A stretch of DNA of 64,000 nt from assembly GCF_000260795.1 (NCBI RefSeq), contig NZ_AJGU01000003.1, positions 1 through 64,000 of the forward strand, in the 5' to 3' direction. Each line of letters opens with the position of its first letter. Position 1 is the stretch's first letter. The position numbers and the translations under genes are program-made. The notes under the pieces are model-generated. The model was not told where the DNA came from. It saw nothing but the letters and a program-made list of their open reading frames with translations, and did no database searches. Source of the stretch: Treponema sp. JC4. Lineage in GTDB: Bacteria; Spirochaetota; Spirochaetia; Treponematales; Treponemataceae. Shown one piece after another: positions 53,420 through 61,386 of the stretch.

Positions 53420-53653
53420 TTATGCCTTTGCTTCGGCTTTTTTCTGATTGTTGTATTTTGCTTCTGCAACAATATCCTGAGCATCTTCTTTTACAGATTC
53501 TGCAAAAGCTGCAGCTTCATCTTTAAGCTGCAAGCCCTTTCCTACAACTGCTGCACAAGCCTTTTTGAAAGCAGGTGTTTTTACCAGTGTAACTGCTGCA
53601 GCTCCTGCAAGAACTCCAACACCAAAAGCAACCCATTTGTTAGCAAATGCCAT
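53420..53653 (-). CDS. DUF6110-like small membrane-anchored protein
   Basis: 77 residues. One glycine- and alanine-rich hydrophobic segment (WVAFGVGVLAGAAAVTLV, residues 7-24) is followed by a charged amphipathic helix rich in Ala, Lys and Glu. It resembles DUF6110 proteins, which I recall beside heavy-metal P-type ATPases; the function is unknown. AGGAGG precedes the ATG, and the GTG of the ATPase follows the stop by 4 bp. Glycine-rich helices of this kind also occur in organelle-membrane proteins, consistent with a ferrosome-like cluster but not proof of one. Confidence 0.72.
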   Translation of the reverse strand: MAFANKWVAFGVGVLAGAAAVTLVKTPAFKKACAAVVGKGLQLKDEAAAFAESVKEDAQDIVAEAKYNNQKKAEAKA

Positions 53654-53681
53654 TTTTTAAATCCTCCTAAATGCCAGTTTA

Positions 53682-53755
53682 GTTAGGCATGCCTAAGTTA
53701 GTTATATATAACAAGATATATATTTGAGAGGATTTAGTCAATTAGCTTTGACTAA
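53682..53755. promoter_or_regulatory. Clustered GTTAG-type operators upstream of the P1B ATPase unit
   Basis: GTTAGGCATGCCTAAG (53682-53697, inner TTAGGCATGCCTAA is a perfect palindrome), GTTAGTTATATATAAC (53697-53712, one mismatch) and the inverted repeat TTAGTCAA-TTAGCT-TTGACTAA (53734-53755). A minus-strand -35-like TTGACT is at 53741-53736. The cores resemble DtxR/MntR-type boxes. Confidence 0.7.
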
Positions 53756-53774
53756 CTTTTTTATTGCCCTGCCC

Positions 53775-55718
53775 TTAATTTATACACACGTTACAGCCGC
53801 TCAGGTTAGAAACAACAGGCTTGTCGGCAAGAATCATGCTTTTTAGTTCAGCATATTTTGCACGCTCATCACCCGGGCCAAGCACTGTAGGATGTTTCAC
53901 CTGTGCAATTCCCCGCATTTCTTCAAGATTGTGATAGCCGTGACTCTTCATAAAGGTGCGCAATCCGTTCACAACATCAATTGCAACATTCGGGTTGGTA
54001 AACTTAGCCTGCCCTATTTCAACCGCGCTTGCCCCTGCCATGATAAATTCAACCGCATCCTGCCAGGTCGAAATACCACCGATTCCAACAACCGGAATAC
54101 GCTGTTCCGGCGGAAGTTTATTGATTTCTTCTACAACGTCGTAAACAATGCGGAGAGCAAGAGGCTTAAGACCAGGACCAGAGTAGCCCGCATGAACGTT
54201 ATTAAAGAAAGGCTTTCCTTTTTCAATATCGATTGCAACACCGTGAACCATGTTTATCATGCTGAGGGCGTCGGCACCAGCCTTAATACAGGCAAGAGCA
54301 ATCGGACGGTTATCAGGCGCGTTTGGCGAAAGCTTTACCATGAGGGGCTTTTTGGTTACGGCGCGGACAGAGCTTACACAGTAGTAGGCTGTATCAGGAC
54401 TAAGTCCCCATGCAAGACCAGCGGCCTTTACGTTAGGACAGCTGATATTAAGCTCAATCATGTCGCAGTCAGTTTTATCAAGAAGTTTTGCGCCTTCTAC
54501 ATAAGATTCAATGTCACTTCCGGCAAGGTTTGCAATTACAACAGGTCCAAGCCCAATCATGCCAGGGAGCAGTTCTTTTATAAATGTCGGAATTCCAGGG
54601 TTCTGCAATCCGATTGAGTTCATGTTACCGCCTGCAACTTCAAGAGAACGTTCTCCGTGATTTCCTTCGCGTGGCTCAAAGGTACATCCCTTAGAGGCAA
54701 TGCCTCCCCACGCGGCCACGTCGCTTACCCCGCGGAAGTTCTGTCCAAATGCAAAGGTACCGGCACTGGCTATAGTCGGGTTCTTAAAATGCACTCCCGC
54801 AATGTTTACGCTCAAATCAGGCTCCTGGTCTTTTTCCAGAGGAAGACGGCGGCGGAAAGGCTTTTCAAATATGATTTTAGAAGCGTCAAAAACAGGTCCG
54901 TCCTTACAGCAGCGTTTAAGGCCTTCAGTAGTTTCAAGCGTACAGCCAAGGCAGGCACCAAGACCGCAGAGCATTCTGTGTTCCATGCTGATATAGCATT
55001 TAATTCCAAGTTCTTCTGCCAGGGCTTTTACATAAACAAGTGCGGGAGTCGGGCCGCAGGCAAGAATAAGCTCGTATCCGGCTTCTTTTACCGCTTCTTT
55101 AGAAAGGGCACAAGGCAGCATCCCCTGAATTCCGCAGGAACCGTCATCAGTTGTGATTGCAAGTTTATTCGCCTTTACGTGCTCAAGGCCGTAAGAGCCA
55201 GATTTGAAGGCAGCATAAAAATCATAAGAGCCGTCTGGCAGGCTGTGGGCAAGATTTGCAACCGGAGCAACTCCGATTCCGCCACCCACAATACAGATTT
55301 TTGCCTTACCCGGATTTTTTCGGACAATCTCCTGACACTCTTCAACCGGCCATGGGGTTCCCAGAGGGCCAATTACAGAAATATCATCCCAGAGAGTCAT
55401 GTGGCAGAGCTCCCCTGTTCCCCGGCCCTTTTCCAGCATCAAAAACTGAACTGTAACCTTCTTTTTACCCTCGTTATTAATCCATTCTTCTGCGTGGTAA
55501 ACGCTTATCGGGCGGTTATAGTTTACGGCAGATTTTGCAGAGCGGATAAGATAAAACTGTCCGGATTTAGGCGAAAGCTGAGTCGGTCGTTCAAGTTCAA
55601 TTGTTGTCTGCAAAAGATAAACATTAGGCTGCCCTTCAACCTTTTCAAGGCGTTCAACCTTAGTATTTCCAAAAAACAACAAACCCTTTCCATTCTCATC
55701 AATTTCCGCTAAGTCCAT
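53775..55718 (-). CDS. pyrK-pyrD: Fused dihydroorotate dehydrogenase B: PyrK and PyrD
   Basis: 647 residues from the ATG at 55718 (AGAGGTG upstream; a GTG at 55727 is the alternative). Residues 1 to about 300 are the electron-transfer subunit PyrK: FAD region NYNRPISVYH, NAD region CIVGGGIGVAPVANLA, [2Fe-2S] motif CGLGACLGC plus a later Cys. From about 305 is PyrD, with TIASAGTFAFG, NSIGLQNPG, ELNISCPNVK with the catalytic Cys and KLSPNAPD. It oxidises dihydroorotate with NAD in pyrimidine synthesis. PyrK and PyrD are normally separate. A GTTAG-type operator lies upstream. Confidence 0.92.
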   Translation of the reverse strand: MDLAEIDENGKGLLFFGNTKVERLEKVEGQPNVYLLQTTIELERPTQLSPKSGQFYLIRSAKSAVNYNRPISVYHAEEWINNEGKKKVTVQFLMLEKGRGTGELCHMTLWDDISVIGPLGTPWPVEECQEIVRKNPGKAKICIVGGGIGVAPVANLAHSLPDGSYDFYAAFKSGSYGLEHVKANKLAITTDDGSCGIQGMLPCALSKEAVKEAGYELILACGPTPALVYVKALAEELGIKCYISMEHRMLCGLGACLGCTLETTEGLKRCCKDGPVFDASKIIFEKPFRRRLPLEKDQEPDLSVNIAGVHFKNPTIASAGTFAFGQNFRGVSDVAAWGGIASKGCTFEPREGNHGERSLEVAGGNMNSIGLQNPGIPTFIKELLPGMIGLGPVVIANLAGSDIESYVEGAKLLDKTDCDMIELNISCPNVKAAGLAWGLSPDTAYYCVSSVRAVTKKPLMVKLSPNAPDNRPIALACIKAGADALSMINMVHGVAIDIEKGKPFFNNVHAGYSGPGLKPLALRIVYDVVEEINKLPPEQRIPVVGIGGISTWQDAVEFIMAGASAVEIGQAKFTNPNVAIDVVNGLRTFMKSHGYHNLEEMRGIAQVKHPTVLGPGDERAKYAELKSMILADKPVVSNLSGCNVCIN

Positions 55719-55805
55719 TTTTTGCACCTCTTTAATATGATATAACTAAACAATAACACAATCGTGAAAACAGTAATGTTGTAATAACAACAAATTGCAG
55801 TAGAT

Positions 55806-55859
55806 GTTAGCAAATACTAACATCCGTATCATACTAAAGATAATAAAAATAAAAGTCAA
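55806..55859 (-). promoter_or_regulatory. pyrK-pyrD promoter with GTTAG-N6-CTAAC operator
   Basis: On the minus strand TTGACT (55859-55854) and TAGTAT (55836-55831) have a 17-bp spacer. The perfect operator GTTAGCAAATACTAAC spans 55806-55821, over the expected start site. Confidence 0.75.
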
Positions 55860-55902
55860 TGAAAAGGAAAAAATAGCTTTTGTCTGATTATATGAGTGGG
55901 GG

Positions 55903-56253
55903 CTATTCTTTAATCACCTGAGGCAGTCCCATCACAATTCGGGTTACTTTTTCTGCCTCTTCTGCAAGATTACACAAAATTCGCCCGGTTACTTCGCGCC
56001 ATTCCCGCTCCAGAGCATCCACAGGAACAATTCCACAGCCAATTTCATCACTGATTATTATGATTTTTTTTCCGCATTCTTCTGCTGCAGTCATGCGAGT
56101 CCTAATCTCCTGCCAAATCTTATCTGAATTCATTCCGGCTTCAAGGCAGCCTTTAATCATAAGATGAAGGTCGTTAATAATTTCCGCATCCGGCTCAAGA
56201 GACTTAGCGTATTCTACTTTATTCTGCGCGTAACCACCGATGATAAGTTCCAT
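55903..56253 (-). CDS. CobU-like protein lacking a normal P-loop
   Basis: 116 residues. The C-terminal part matches CobU well (IIISDEIGCGIVPVDALEREWREV, cited as ISDEIGCGIVPVDALERE, then AEEAEKVTRIVMGLPQVIK). The N-terminus MELIIGGYAQNKVEYAKS occupies the place of the CobU P-loop but lacks the GKS/T lysine arrangement, and the protein is about 70 residues shorter than CobU. A full CobU is encoded at 59783, so this may be a divergent paralogue with a new role or a decayed copy. A TATAAT (56265-56260) ends 6 nt before the ATG and no ribosome binding site is seen. Confidence 0.75.
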   Translation of the reverse strand: MELIIGGYAQNKVEYAKSLEPDAEIINDLHLMIKGCLEAGMNSDKIWQEIRTRMTAAEECGKKIIIISDEIGCGIVPVDALEREWREVTGRILCNLAEEAEKVTRIVMGLPQVIKE

Positions 56254-56298
56254 AAATTAATTATATCAAAATTAAGTTTTCTATGATATTCTAAACCT

Positions 56299-57483
56299 AT
56301 GCAGACTCCAAACTACAAGAAAACCCTTATCGCATGCTATCTTGGCTTTATTACTCAGGCAATTGCGGCTAATTTTGCACCGCTGCTCTTTTTGACTTTC
56401 CACCATACTTACTCTATTCCACTCGGAAAAATTGCTCTTATTCCGGCAGTTTTCTTTATGACTCAGCTGGTTGTGGATATCATCTGTGCCCAGGTTGTTG
56501 ATAAAATCGGATATAGAAAATGCGTAGTTGCGTCTGAAGTCTGTTCTGCTGCTGGACTTGTACTGCTGGCATTTTTACCAGAAGCCCTTCCCGATCCTTT
56601 TATAGGAATTGTCCTCAGTGTTGTAGTTTACGCGATTGGAAGCGGATTAATAGAAGTACTTGTCAGCCCTATTGTAGAAGCCTGTCCTTTTGAACACAAA
56701 GAAGCAACAATGAGTCTTTTACATTCCTTCTACTGCTGGGGCTCGGTTGGCGTAATTGTACTTTCAACACTGTTTTTTAAGTTTTTTGGCATACAAAACT
56801 GGAAGCTTCTTGCCTGTCTTTGGGGCATTGTGCCACTTTATAACATCTTTAATTTTGCTACCTGCCCTATTGAACACCCGACCGGCGGAGAAAAAGGCAT
56901 GGGTATTGCCGCTTTGTTCCGGCTTCCGCTTTTTTACCTTGCCGTAATCCTTATGATTTGCGCCGGCGCTTCAGAGCTCTCAATGGCACAGTGGGCATCA
57001 GCCTTTGCAGAAAGCGCCCTGGGACTTTCTAAAACTGCGGGCGACCTTGCAGGACCTTGTCTTTTTGCCGTTACCATGGGAACCTGCCGTGCTATTTTTG
57101 GAAAATTTGGTGACCGCCTGGACCTCAAAAAATTTATGATTGGTTCCGGCATACTTTGCATTATAAGTTATCTGATGGCATCACTTTCGCCACTCCCGAT
57201 TCTGGGACTTTTGGGCTGTATAATCTGCGGATTTTCGGTTGGAATTATGTGGCCGGGAACAATCAGCATCTGTTCGCCAAGAATCCCGCGGGGCGGTACT
57301 GCCTTTTTTGCAATGCTCGCAATGGCCGGCGACCTTGGGGGATCTGCGGGTCCTGCCATTGTAGGAAACATCAGCCAGCTTGCCGGCGACAACCTCCAGC
57401 GCGGACTTCTTGCCGGAGGTATTTTCCCGGTAATTATGATTATTGCACTGATCCTGCTTACTTCAAGGCCGAACCACAGCTAA
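56299..57483 (+). CDS. Major facilitator superfamily transporter
   Basis: 394 residues with about twelve hydrophobic helices. The cytoplasmic loop between helices 2 and 3 has VDKIGYRKCVV, a variant of the MFS D-x-x-G-R motif, and a second copy FGDRLDLKKFM follows in the C-terminal half. The layout recalls FucP/sugar or aromatic carriers, but no substrate can be set. It is divergent from the CobU-like gene, with no clear ribosome binding site, and its 3' end overlaps the flavin reductase remnant by 26 bp. Confidence 0.87.
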   Translation: MQTPNYKKTLIACYLGFITQAIAANFAPLLFLTFHHTYSIPLGKIALIPAVFFMTQLVVDIICAQVVDKIGYRKCVVASEVCSAAGLVLLAFLPEALPDPFIGIVLSVVVYAIGSGLIEVLVSPIVEACPFEHKEATMSLLHSFYCWGSVGVIVLSTLFFKFFGIQNWKLLACLWGIVPLYNIFNFATCPIEHPTGGEKGMGIAALFRLPLFYLAVILMICAGASELSMAQWASAFAESALGLSKTAGDLAGPCLFAVTMGTCRAIFGKFGDRLDLKKFMIGSGILCIISYLMASLSPLPILGLLGCIICGFSVGIMWPGTISICSPRIPRGGTAFFAMLAMAGDLGGSAGPAIVGNISQLAGDNLQRGLLAGGIFPVIMIIALILLTSRPNHS

Positions 57484-58017
57484 AAGCTGCGGCACATGGC
57501 TCGCCATTAACAACATGGTAAGTATGTGCTACAGGGTTGTAAGAAATTGGCTTGAGCTTTGAAATATCAATTTTGCCATCTGTAAGAACTGAGTCATCTG
57601 CAGTGATATTTACAATCTCACCAAAGAGATGGCTTGTCTTTTCATCATAAGATTTAAGGCGGCATTCAAGAGTTACAGGGAACTCTGCAAAAACAGGGGC
57701 ATTCACATTTTTTGATTTCTCAAAATGAAGGCCTGATTTTTCAATTTTGTTGTCTACTTTGTTAGCAGATTCAATTCCAACATAGTCAGCCGGAATTACG
57801 CTTGCAAGAGTTGCAGGGCTTACTGTAAATTCCTTTGTTTTAAAAGGTTTTTTACAGTTTTATGAGAGCCGTCAAGGCACAGAAAAACCTCTTTTGTATC
57901 ACCAATGCCACCCCAGGCTGCATTCATAGCATCAGGTTTGCCATTTTCATCATAAGTACCGACAATCAAAACCGGCATAGGGAATAAAATTTCTTTTGCA
58001 CCAATATCTGTTCTCAT
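57458..58017 (-). pseudogene. Flavin reductase-family protein, frameshifted
   Basis: The N-terminal piece (58017 to about 57840) begins [34 protein letters not shown], shortened here to [19 protein letters not shown], the FMN-binding split-barrel start. It runs into a stop after [10 protein letters not shown]. The next frame continues [20 protein letters not shown] and reaches 57458 with EFPVTLECRLKSYD. One base is missing near the A runs at 57838-57855. A true pseudogene or a homopolymer error are both possible. The intact protein would be about 186 residues, a flavin reductase or flavoredoxin-like electron carrier. Confidence 0.82.
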
Positions 58018-58087
58018 AAGTTTACCTCACACCGCAGATAATATATGAGCCATAAAATCATGTCAATTCAATTTATTTTAAAAATTC

Positions 58088-58116
58088 TTGACGCAAAGAT
58101 TCATCTTCAATAAAAT
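58088..58116 (+). promoter_or_regulatory. Putative promoter of the exported nicotinamidase gene
   Basis: TTGACG (58088-58093) and TAAAAT (58111-58116) have a 17-bp spacer, about 110 bp before the ATG at 58227. The long leader holds no hairpin I can recognise. Confidence 0.55.
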
Positions 58117-58226
58117 AAAGCAACTTTTTCGAATCAGATTGCCAATTCGGTTACTGTGTCTGGTACCGCACTAAACATGGATTATCATGAAAGGTTCGTT
58201 GTGAAAATCACATATTGGAGTCTTTT

Positions 58227-58829
58227 ATGAAAAAATTTATGTTGGGCATGTTGTGTGCCTTTGCCTTCTCTGGTGTTGCATCTGCAGAAAAGAAAATCCT
58301 TGCTTTTGTAGACATCCAGAATGATTTTATTGATGGTTCTCTTGCCGTTGGTTATGAAAACTGGGCAAAAGCCTGTTCAGAAATCGAAAATCTTAAAAAT
58401 TCAACCACATTCGACACATATGTTTTTACCCGCGATAATCATCCGGTAAATCACTGCTCTTTTAAAAAACAGAATGGAATCTGGCCTGCGCACTGTGTTC
58501 AGAATACTGCAGGTTCTGAGATTTTCTGGAAATTCCAGGCTGACTACAATCAGAAAAAATCCGTAAAAATTATGAAAGGTGAAAACGTAAATGTTGAAGA
58601 ATACGGCGTTGACCTGCTTTCATACAAAAAAGCACCAAAAGATGAAGCCTGTGACATTTACGTTGTAGGACTTTGCTATGATTACTGTGTTTCAGAATGT
58701 GCAAAACTTACTGCAAAAGCACATCCAAAAGCCCGCGTTCACATTGTAAAGAACGCTACTGTAGCTATTGATCCTTCTGCAGTAATTGATTTTTCTGAAT
58801 ATCCTAACCTTGATGTAATTACAGAGTAA
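58227..58829 (+). CDS. Nicotinamidase/isochorismatase-family hydrolase with signal peptide
   Basis: 200 residues from the ATG at 58227 (GGAG 6 nt upstream). A signal peptide MKKFMLGMLCAFAFSGVASA precedes the hydrolase. The catalytic Asp is in AFVDIQNDFIDGSLAV, the metal ligands in FTRDNHPVNHCSF and WPAHCVQ, the lysine in the KIMKGENV region and the nucleophile Cys in VVGLCYDYCV. This fits PncA, which turns nicotinamide into nicotinate. PncA is normally cytoplasmic, so a periplasmic form is unusual; it could supply nicotinate for uptake, and nicotinate mononucleotide is the CobT substrate. Isochorismatase activity is the alternative. Confidence 0.87.
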   Translation: MKKFMLGMLCAFAFSGVASAEKKILAFVDIQNDFIDGSLAVGYENWAKACSEIENLKNSTTFDTYVFTRDNHPVNHCSFKKQNGIWPAHCVQNTAGSEIFWKFQADYNQKKSVKIMKGENVNVEEYGVDLLSYKKAPKDEACDIYVVGLCYDYCVSECAKLTAKAHPKARVHIVKNATVAIDPSAVIDFSEYPNLDVITE

Positions 58830-58833
58830 TTAC

Positions 58834-59019
58834 TTAATTTGTAAATACTTCAGGTAAATGCCTGTAAAGAGATTCGGCAATTCCGTCGCTGTTATTATCC
58901 AGAGTGATTTCATCAGCAACCGCCCTAACCTCGTCACAGGCATTTCCCATTGCAAGGCCGGTTCCCACATCTATCTTTGATAAAAGAGAACTATCATTGC
59001 AGCAAGCTCTGATATGCAT
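58834..59019 (-). pseudogene. C-terminal remnant of a Cof-type HAD hydrolase
   Basis: About 45 residues (VGTGLAMGNACDEVRAVADE, then NNSDGIAESLYRHL) match the end of HAD-IIB/Cof phosphatases. The catalytic N-terminal parts, including the DxD motif, are absent. The fragment runs straight into the 3' end of cobS, overlapping it by 49 bp, so a deletion or rearrangement joined the two. No start codon with a ribosome binding site is seen. Confidence 0.7.
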
Positions 59020-59786
59020 ACAAAAAAACCTGCAAGGTCGCCTGTAATTCCGCCAAAGTTTTTTTTGCTCATGACATAGTAATATAGAAAAGAAAGTAAA
59101 ATTGCAGACAGCGTAATAAGAGCTGAAATACCGGAAAAATAAACCATAGCGGCAGCAGCAATAATAAGCTGAAGCAAGAGGCTGACAATTACAAAAAGAG
59201 GCTTTTTAGTTGTACTTTCCGCAGCTAACATCCCGTCAGGCTTTGCTTTTGGAAAAACCAGAACACTAAAACCGCTAAGACAGCGTGAAATAAAAAAAGA
59301 GAAGCAGATGCAAGCCACTGCTTTTGATGACTCCAGGTTTATTAAAGTCAAAAAAGCCAGCGCAAGCATCAAATAAACTGCAAAAGTAATAATGGCAAAA
59401 GCCCCCACATGAGGATCTTTTAATATTTCCAGTTTTTCCTTCCTGTCACCATAGGAATGCAGGGCATCCATTGTGTCCAGATATCCATCCAGATGAAAGC
59501 CGCCTGTTATAAGAATTGGAATAACAATTGCAATCAGAGAATAAAAGATATGATTTGAGGCAAAAATACCTTCTGCCACTGTGGCTTTATCCAGCAGCTC
59601 AAAATAAAGCTTATACCAGCCCCATTCTGCAGCACCGATTACCGCTCCCACCCATGGAAAGAAACAGAGGTGATACTTCATATCGTCAGAAGCCCAGTTA
59701 AATCGCGGCACAGGAATTTTTGAATAAATTGAAAAAGCAACTGTAAGCGATTTAAAAAACTGAAAGACTGCACTAAATAATTTCAT
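58971..59786 (-). CDS. cobS: Adenosylcobinamide-GDP ribazoletransferase
   Basis: 271-residue membrane enzyme that joins alpha-ribazole (phosphate) to adenosylcobinamide-GDP, completing the nucleotide loop. Seen: IYSKIPVPRFNW near the start, GGFHLDGYLDTMDALHSYGD with the metal-binding Asp residues, DPHVGAFAI, and GGITGDLAGFFVCISEL near the end, with five to seven hydrophobic helices. It starts inside the cobU stop (ATGA). The 3' end abuts a HAD remnant, so the last residues may derive from a rearrangement. Confidence 0.92.
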   Translation of the reverse strand: MKLFSAVFQFFKSLTVAFSIYSKIPVPRFNWASDDMKYHLCFFPWVGAVIGAAEWGWYKLYFELLDKATVAEGIFASNHIFYSLIAIVIPILITGGFHLDGYLDTMDALHSYGDRKEKLEILKDPHVGAFAIITFAVYLMLALAFLTLINLESSKAVACICFSFFISRCLSGFSVLVFPKAKPDGMLAAESTTKKPLFVIVSLLLQLIIAAAAMVYFSGISALITLSAILLSFLYYYVMSKKNFGGITGDLAGFFVCISELAAMIVLFYQR

Positions 59787-60355
59787 TTTAACTCCAGGGG
59801 AATTCCAACTACCACTTCATATACTTTATCAGAGATTGCGGCAAGTTCACAGTTGATTTTTCCAAGAGCCCGTATATATTTCTGAGTTGCTTCATCATAT
59901 TTCAGGCCGTCATCAAACACATTGTTTGTAACAATTACAAGGTTTTGGAAAACAGAAGAAAGCTTTTTAATATCCAAAAGAATTTTACGGCAGACCTCAT
60001 TTTCTGATTTTTGAATACCATCTTCACAACTCCGGCAGGAAAACATTTCGTTTGCACATAGGTTAGACATACATTCCAAAAGTGCAGAAGTCTTTCTGCC
60101 GGGAAGACCGCATTCTTTCTGCAGCTCATGCTTATCTTCAATTTCTCCCACATCAAGGGGCTGCTCAATAGTAATAAAACCTTTGCCAGCCCGAAGAGTC
60201 TTATGCCGTGCTATTTTTTTCTGTGCGTCAGCGTCATCTTTCCGGGCCATCATGGTAGCAATATAATATTTCTTACAGTCCGGAAATTCTGCCAGCAGCT
60301 TTTCTGCGAATGCTGACTTACCGCTTCCGCTTGCTCCGTAAACAAGATAAATCAC
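59783..60355 (-). CDS. cobU: Adenosylcobinamide kinase / guanylyltransferase
   Basis: 190 residues. P-loop YGASGSGKSAFAEKLL near residue 7, YYIATMMARKDDADAQKKIARHK (RHK holds the guanylylated His in this family) and VTNNVFDDG, ending EVVVGIPLELK. It phosphorylates adenosylcobinamide and then transfers GMP. GTG start at 60355 overlapping the cobT stop as GTGA. A degenerate paralogue lies at 55903. Confidence 0.92.
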   Translation of the reverse strand: MIYLVYGASGSGKSAFAEKLLAEFPDCKKYYIATMMARKDDADAQKKIARHKTLRAGKGFITIEQPLDVGEIEDKHELQKECGLPGRKTSALLECMSNLCANEMFSCRSCEDGIQKSENEVCRKILLDIKKLSSVFQNLVIVTNNVFDDGLKYDEATQKYIRALGKINCELAAISDKVYEVVVGIPLELK

Positions 60356-61386
60356 TTTAACTTCCTTTCGTATTGAGCCACGCCGGAAGCTTCAAACTTC
60401 AAGGCCTTATTGTAAACTTCAAGTGTCGTGCGTAAAAGACCGGCCATCATAACAGCACCACTGCCTTCACCCAGAGCCATGCTTGCATCAATTACCGGAT
60501 CAAAATCCTTTCCAAGTTCCCCGCAGATTTTTGTAGTAAGAGGTTCCCGGCTTTTGTGAGACGGAATTAAATAGTTCCGGCAGCCACTGTCTAATTTTTC
60601 AGACAAAAGAGCAGCTGTCAGGCTGATTGCTCCGTCCAAAATCACCGGGAGTCCATATTTTTTAGCGCCAAGACAAAGACCTGCCATAGCTGCAAGGTCA
60701 AAACCACCCACAAATTCCAGAATTTCCCGTGCAGACCTGTCTACTAAATCATACTTTTTTATTGCAGTATCAACTACTTGTCTTTTTCTGGCAAGCCCCT
60801 GATCAGAAAGCCCGGCCCCGCGCCCGCAAACTTCATCTGCCCCCAGTCGCAAAAGTCCGGCCGCGACTGCAGCACTGGTTGTAGTATTTCCTATCCCCAT
60901 CTCACCAATACAGACTGCATCATATTTTTTACTGCATTCCCCTGCAAGCTCAATTCCTGTCTGAATTGCCCGCTCACATTCATCAGGGGACATGGCAGCT
61001 TCCTTAATAAAATTACGTGTTCCTGCACGAATCTTTTTATTTATTACATTTGGAATTTCATCCTTACAGGCAATTCCAACATCAACCGTAATAAGATCAA
61101 CACCAAGCAAAGAAGCCATAACACCAGCCGCACTTTTTCCGGCAGCAATATTTCCGGCACAAATTGCCGTAACCTCCTGGCCAGACTGACTCACACCTTC
61201 TTCAACAATTCCGTTATCAGAGCACAAAACTATAAGAGCAAGACTATCAAGACACGGGGAAAGGTTCCCCTGTATTGCGCCAATTTTCGCCGTCAGTTCT
61301 TCAAAACGCCCCATGCTGTCCAGAGGTTTTGCAATAAGATCCCAGTTATGTTTTATCTGATTGTAGACCTTGTTATACTTGTCCAT
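60352..61386 (-). CDS. cobT: Nicotinate-nucleotide-dimethylbenzimidazole phosphoribosyltransferase
   Basis: 344 residues from the ATG at 61386, which follows AAGGAGG; an upstream frame from 61416 overlaps cobQ further and is less likely. Family marks: KPLDSMGRFEELTAKIGAIQG, VLCSDNGIVEEGVSQSGQEVT, GEMGIGNTTTSAAVAAGLL with the catalytic region, and GGFDLAAMAGLCLGA. It forms the alpha-ribazole phosphate lower ligand from nicotinate mononucleotide and a base; no gene for making dimethylbenzimidazole is in the window. Confidence 0.94.
   Translation of the reverse strand: MDKYNKVYNQIKHNWDLIAKPLDSMGRFEELTAKIGAIQGNLSPCLDSLALIVLCSDNGIVEEGVSQSGQEVTAICAGNIAAGKSAAGVMASLLGVDLITVDVGIACKDEIPNVINKKIRAGTRNFIKEAAMSPDECERAIQTGIELAGECSKKYDAVCIGEMGIGNTTTSAAVAAGLLRLGADEVCGRGAGLSDQGLARKRQVVDTAIKKYDLVDRSAREILEFVGGFDLAAMAGLCLGAKKYGLPVILDGAISLTAALLSEKLDSGCRNYLIPSHKSREPLTTKICGELGKDFDPVIDASMALGEGSGAVMMAGLLRTTLEVYNKALKFEASGVAQYERKLK

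Noticed and set aside
53734-53755. TTAGTCAA/TTGACTAA inverted repeat as a terminator for pyrK-pyrD
   Set aside because: The T tract follows on the wrong strand; its sequence and place fit an operator or -35 region better.
54657-55712. 351-residue open frame on the plus strand inside pyrK-pyrD
   Set aside because: Antisense to a well-supported enzyme gene; no family features.
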